From an uncultured beta proteobacterium (lineage in GTDB: Bacteria > Pseudomonadota > Gammaproteobacteria > Burkholderiales > Burkholderiaceae_C): 37,092 nucleotides of DNA. Below the pieces are notes generated by a model. It saw only the letters and a list, made by a program, of their open reading frames with translations. It was not told where the DNA came from and made no database searches. Position numbers and translations under genes: made by a program. Location: NCBI GenBank assembly GCA_903875275.1, contig CAIQVX010000339.1, positions 1 through 37,092 on the forward strand, written 5' to 3'. Numbering within the stretch: position 1 is the stretch's first letter; every line of letters begins with the position of its first letter. Of the stretch, positions 36,059-37,092 are shown piece after piece.

Positions 36059-37071
36059 CCGCGACAACTCCCCCGTCCAGCCCGGCAGATTCCGATGCGC
36101 CCGAAGGTCAGGGTGACCTGGAAAGCATGCTCGGCGCTTTGCGTCGCACCGCTGCGCCTGGGACACCCGCAGCGGATCAGCGTTGCGGACTGATTGCCAT
36201 CGTCGGCAAGCCCAATGTGGGAAAGTCGACTTTGCTCAACGCCCTGGTAGGGCACAAGATCAGCATCACCTCGCGCAAGGCGCAGACAACGCGTCATCGC
36301 ATTACGGGCATCCATACGCAGGGTCAGACCCAGTTTGTGTTTGTTGACACGCCCGGATTCCAGACACGTCACAACAACGCACTGAACCGCTCGCTCAACA
36401 AGACGGTGCTCGGTGCGGTTGGTGATGTTGACCTGATCCTGTTTGTGGTCGAGGCCGGCATGTTCAACCAGGCGGATGCCAAAGTCCTGAATGTGCTGGG
36501 CAAGGATATCCCCACACTGCTGGTTGCCAACAAGCTCGATCAGGTTGCGCATCGCAGCGACATCGCGCCCTGGCTTCAGGAAATGCGACAACGCCACGCC
36601 TTTGCCGAATTTGTCCCGATGTCGGCCAAGAATGGCAAGGATGTGGAACGCCTGCTTGGCATCTGCGAGCGTTTCCTGCCGGAGCAGGCCTGGTGGTACG
36701 CGCAGGACGAGTTGACCGACCGCAGTGAGAAATTCCTGGCCAGCGAGACAGTGCGCGAAAAGCTGTTCCGCCTCACCGGCGATGAACTCCCCTACACGTC
36801 GACCGTGGTCATCGACAAGTTCGAGGAAGAAGCCGGACGCGGCAAGCAGAAGCGCCTGCTCAGGATCGCAGCCACCATCGTGGTCGAGCGCGATACGCAC
36901 AAGGCCATGGTCATAGGCGACAAGGGCGAACGCATCAAGCGCATAGGAACTGAGACACGCGTGGAACTCGAAAAGGCACTGGACGCCAAGGTATTCATCG
37001 AACTGTGGGTCAAAGTGCGTTCCGGCTGGGCCGACGATGAAGCGCGGGTGCGCAGCTTTGGCTACCAATAA
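36055..37071 (+). CDS. era: GTPase Era
   Basis: Era is an essential GTPase that binds the 3' end of 16S rRNA and helps assemble the 30S subunit. The 338-residue protein has G1 GKPNVGKST (51-59), G3 DTPGF (98-102), G4 NKLD (159-162) and a C-terminal KH domain with the [11 protein letters not shown] loop. It is about 37 residues longer than E. coli Era (301), because of an N-terminal Pro/Ser/Ala/Asp-rich extension before the GTPase domain; extended Era proteins occur in Burkholderiales. The ATG at 36055 lies on the rnc stop (ATGA). The window ends 21 bases after its stop; recO would be expected next. Confidence 0.97.
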   Translation: MTATTPPSSPADSDAPEGQGDLESMLGALRRTAAPGTPAADQRCGLIAIVGKPNVGKSTLLNALVGHKISITSRKAQTTRHRITGIHTQGQTQFVFVDTPGFQTRHNNALNRSLNKTVLGAVGDVDLILFVVEAGMFNQADAKVLNVLGKDIPTLLVANKLDQVAHRSDIAPWLQEMRQRHAFAEFVPMSAKNGKDVERLLGICERFLPEQAWWYAQDELTDRSEKFLASETVREKLFRLTGDELPYTSTVVIDKFEEEAGRGKQKRLLRIAATIVVERDTHKAMVIGDKGERIKRIGTETRVELEKALDAKVFIELWVKVRSGWADDEARVRSFGYQ

Positions 37072-37092
37072 GCGCATCTCAGATGAGCCGGC

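Noticed and set aside
35776-37077. 433-codon minus-strand frame opposite era and rnc
   Set aside because: Both rnc and era are complete with all catalytic motifs on the plus strand; the frame is a composition shadow.

Overview
The window is a stretch of chromosome from a betaproteobacterium, almost certainly Burkholderiales and plausibly near Alcaligenaceae. The evidence is gene order and protein character: ppc-hemC-hemD-hemX-hemY, rne-rluC-HAD phosphatase-Rieske-sppA-RsmI paralog-maf-yceD-rpmF-plsX-fabHDG-acpP-fabF, and degQ-lepA-lepB-DUF4845-rnc-era are all arrangements known from that order. Nearly all of it is housekeeping sequence. The only mobile DNA is the 3' end of a group II intron at the left edge. 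No tRNA, rRNA, CRISPR array or prophage was seen.

Layout. 1-736: the C-terminal part of an intron-encoded reverse transcriptase/maturase, followed by recognisable intron domains V and VI. 803-6380 (minus): argH, an MFS transporter, a 41-residue membrane mini-protein, a SAM methyltransferase, dapA and bamC, closely packed and probably one operon. 6488-8294 (plus): a LytS/AlgZ-type histidine kinase and its LytTR response regulator, whose 3' end overlaps the convergent ppc (minus, to 11121). 11221-15314 (plus): hemC, hemD, hemX, hemY, for uroporphyrinogen synthesis and accessory membrane proteins. 15402-18221 (minus): rne, with a long leader. 18744-21887 (plus): rluC, HAD phosphatase, Rieske protein and sppA, joined by identical stop-start junctions. 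21900-23290 (minus): RsmI-like methylase and maf. 23316-29608 (plus): yceD, rpmF and the fatty-acid cluster plsX-fabH-fabD-fabG-acpP-fabF. 29657-31701: a small membrane protein and the periplasmic protease degQ. 31702-32199: a gene-poor gap with two strong terminators. 32200-37071: lepA, lepB, a DUF4845 protein, rnc and era.

Functional groups. The fab cluster makes acyl chains on AcpP, and PlsX passes acyl groups to phospholipid synthesis. yceD-rpmF links this to ribosome assembly. lepA/lepB/rnc/era join translation, protein export and rRNA processing. bamC, degQ and sppA belong to envelope biogenesis and quality control.

No clearly new multi-gene system is present. The most interesting points are regulatory. 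The sigma-E cassette (rpoE-rseA-rseB) that usually sits between fabF and degQ in relatives is absent here, and degQ instead has a close match to a heat-shock sigma-32 promoter. The rne leader has an inverted repeat that can mask its own ribosome binding site. The lepA upstream gap looks able to make a short terminated RNA. A 41-residue membrane peptide gene is nested between the MFS and methyltransferase genes.
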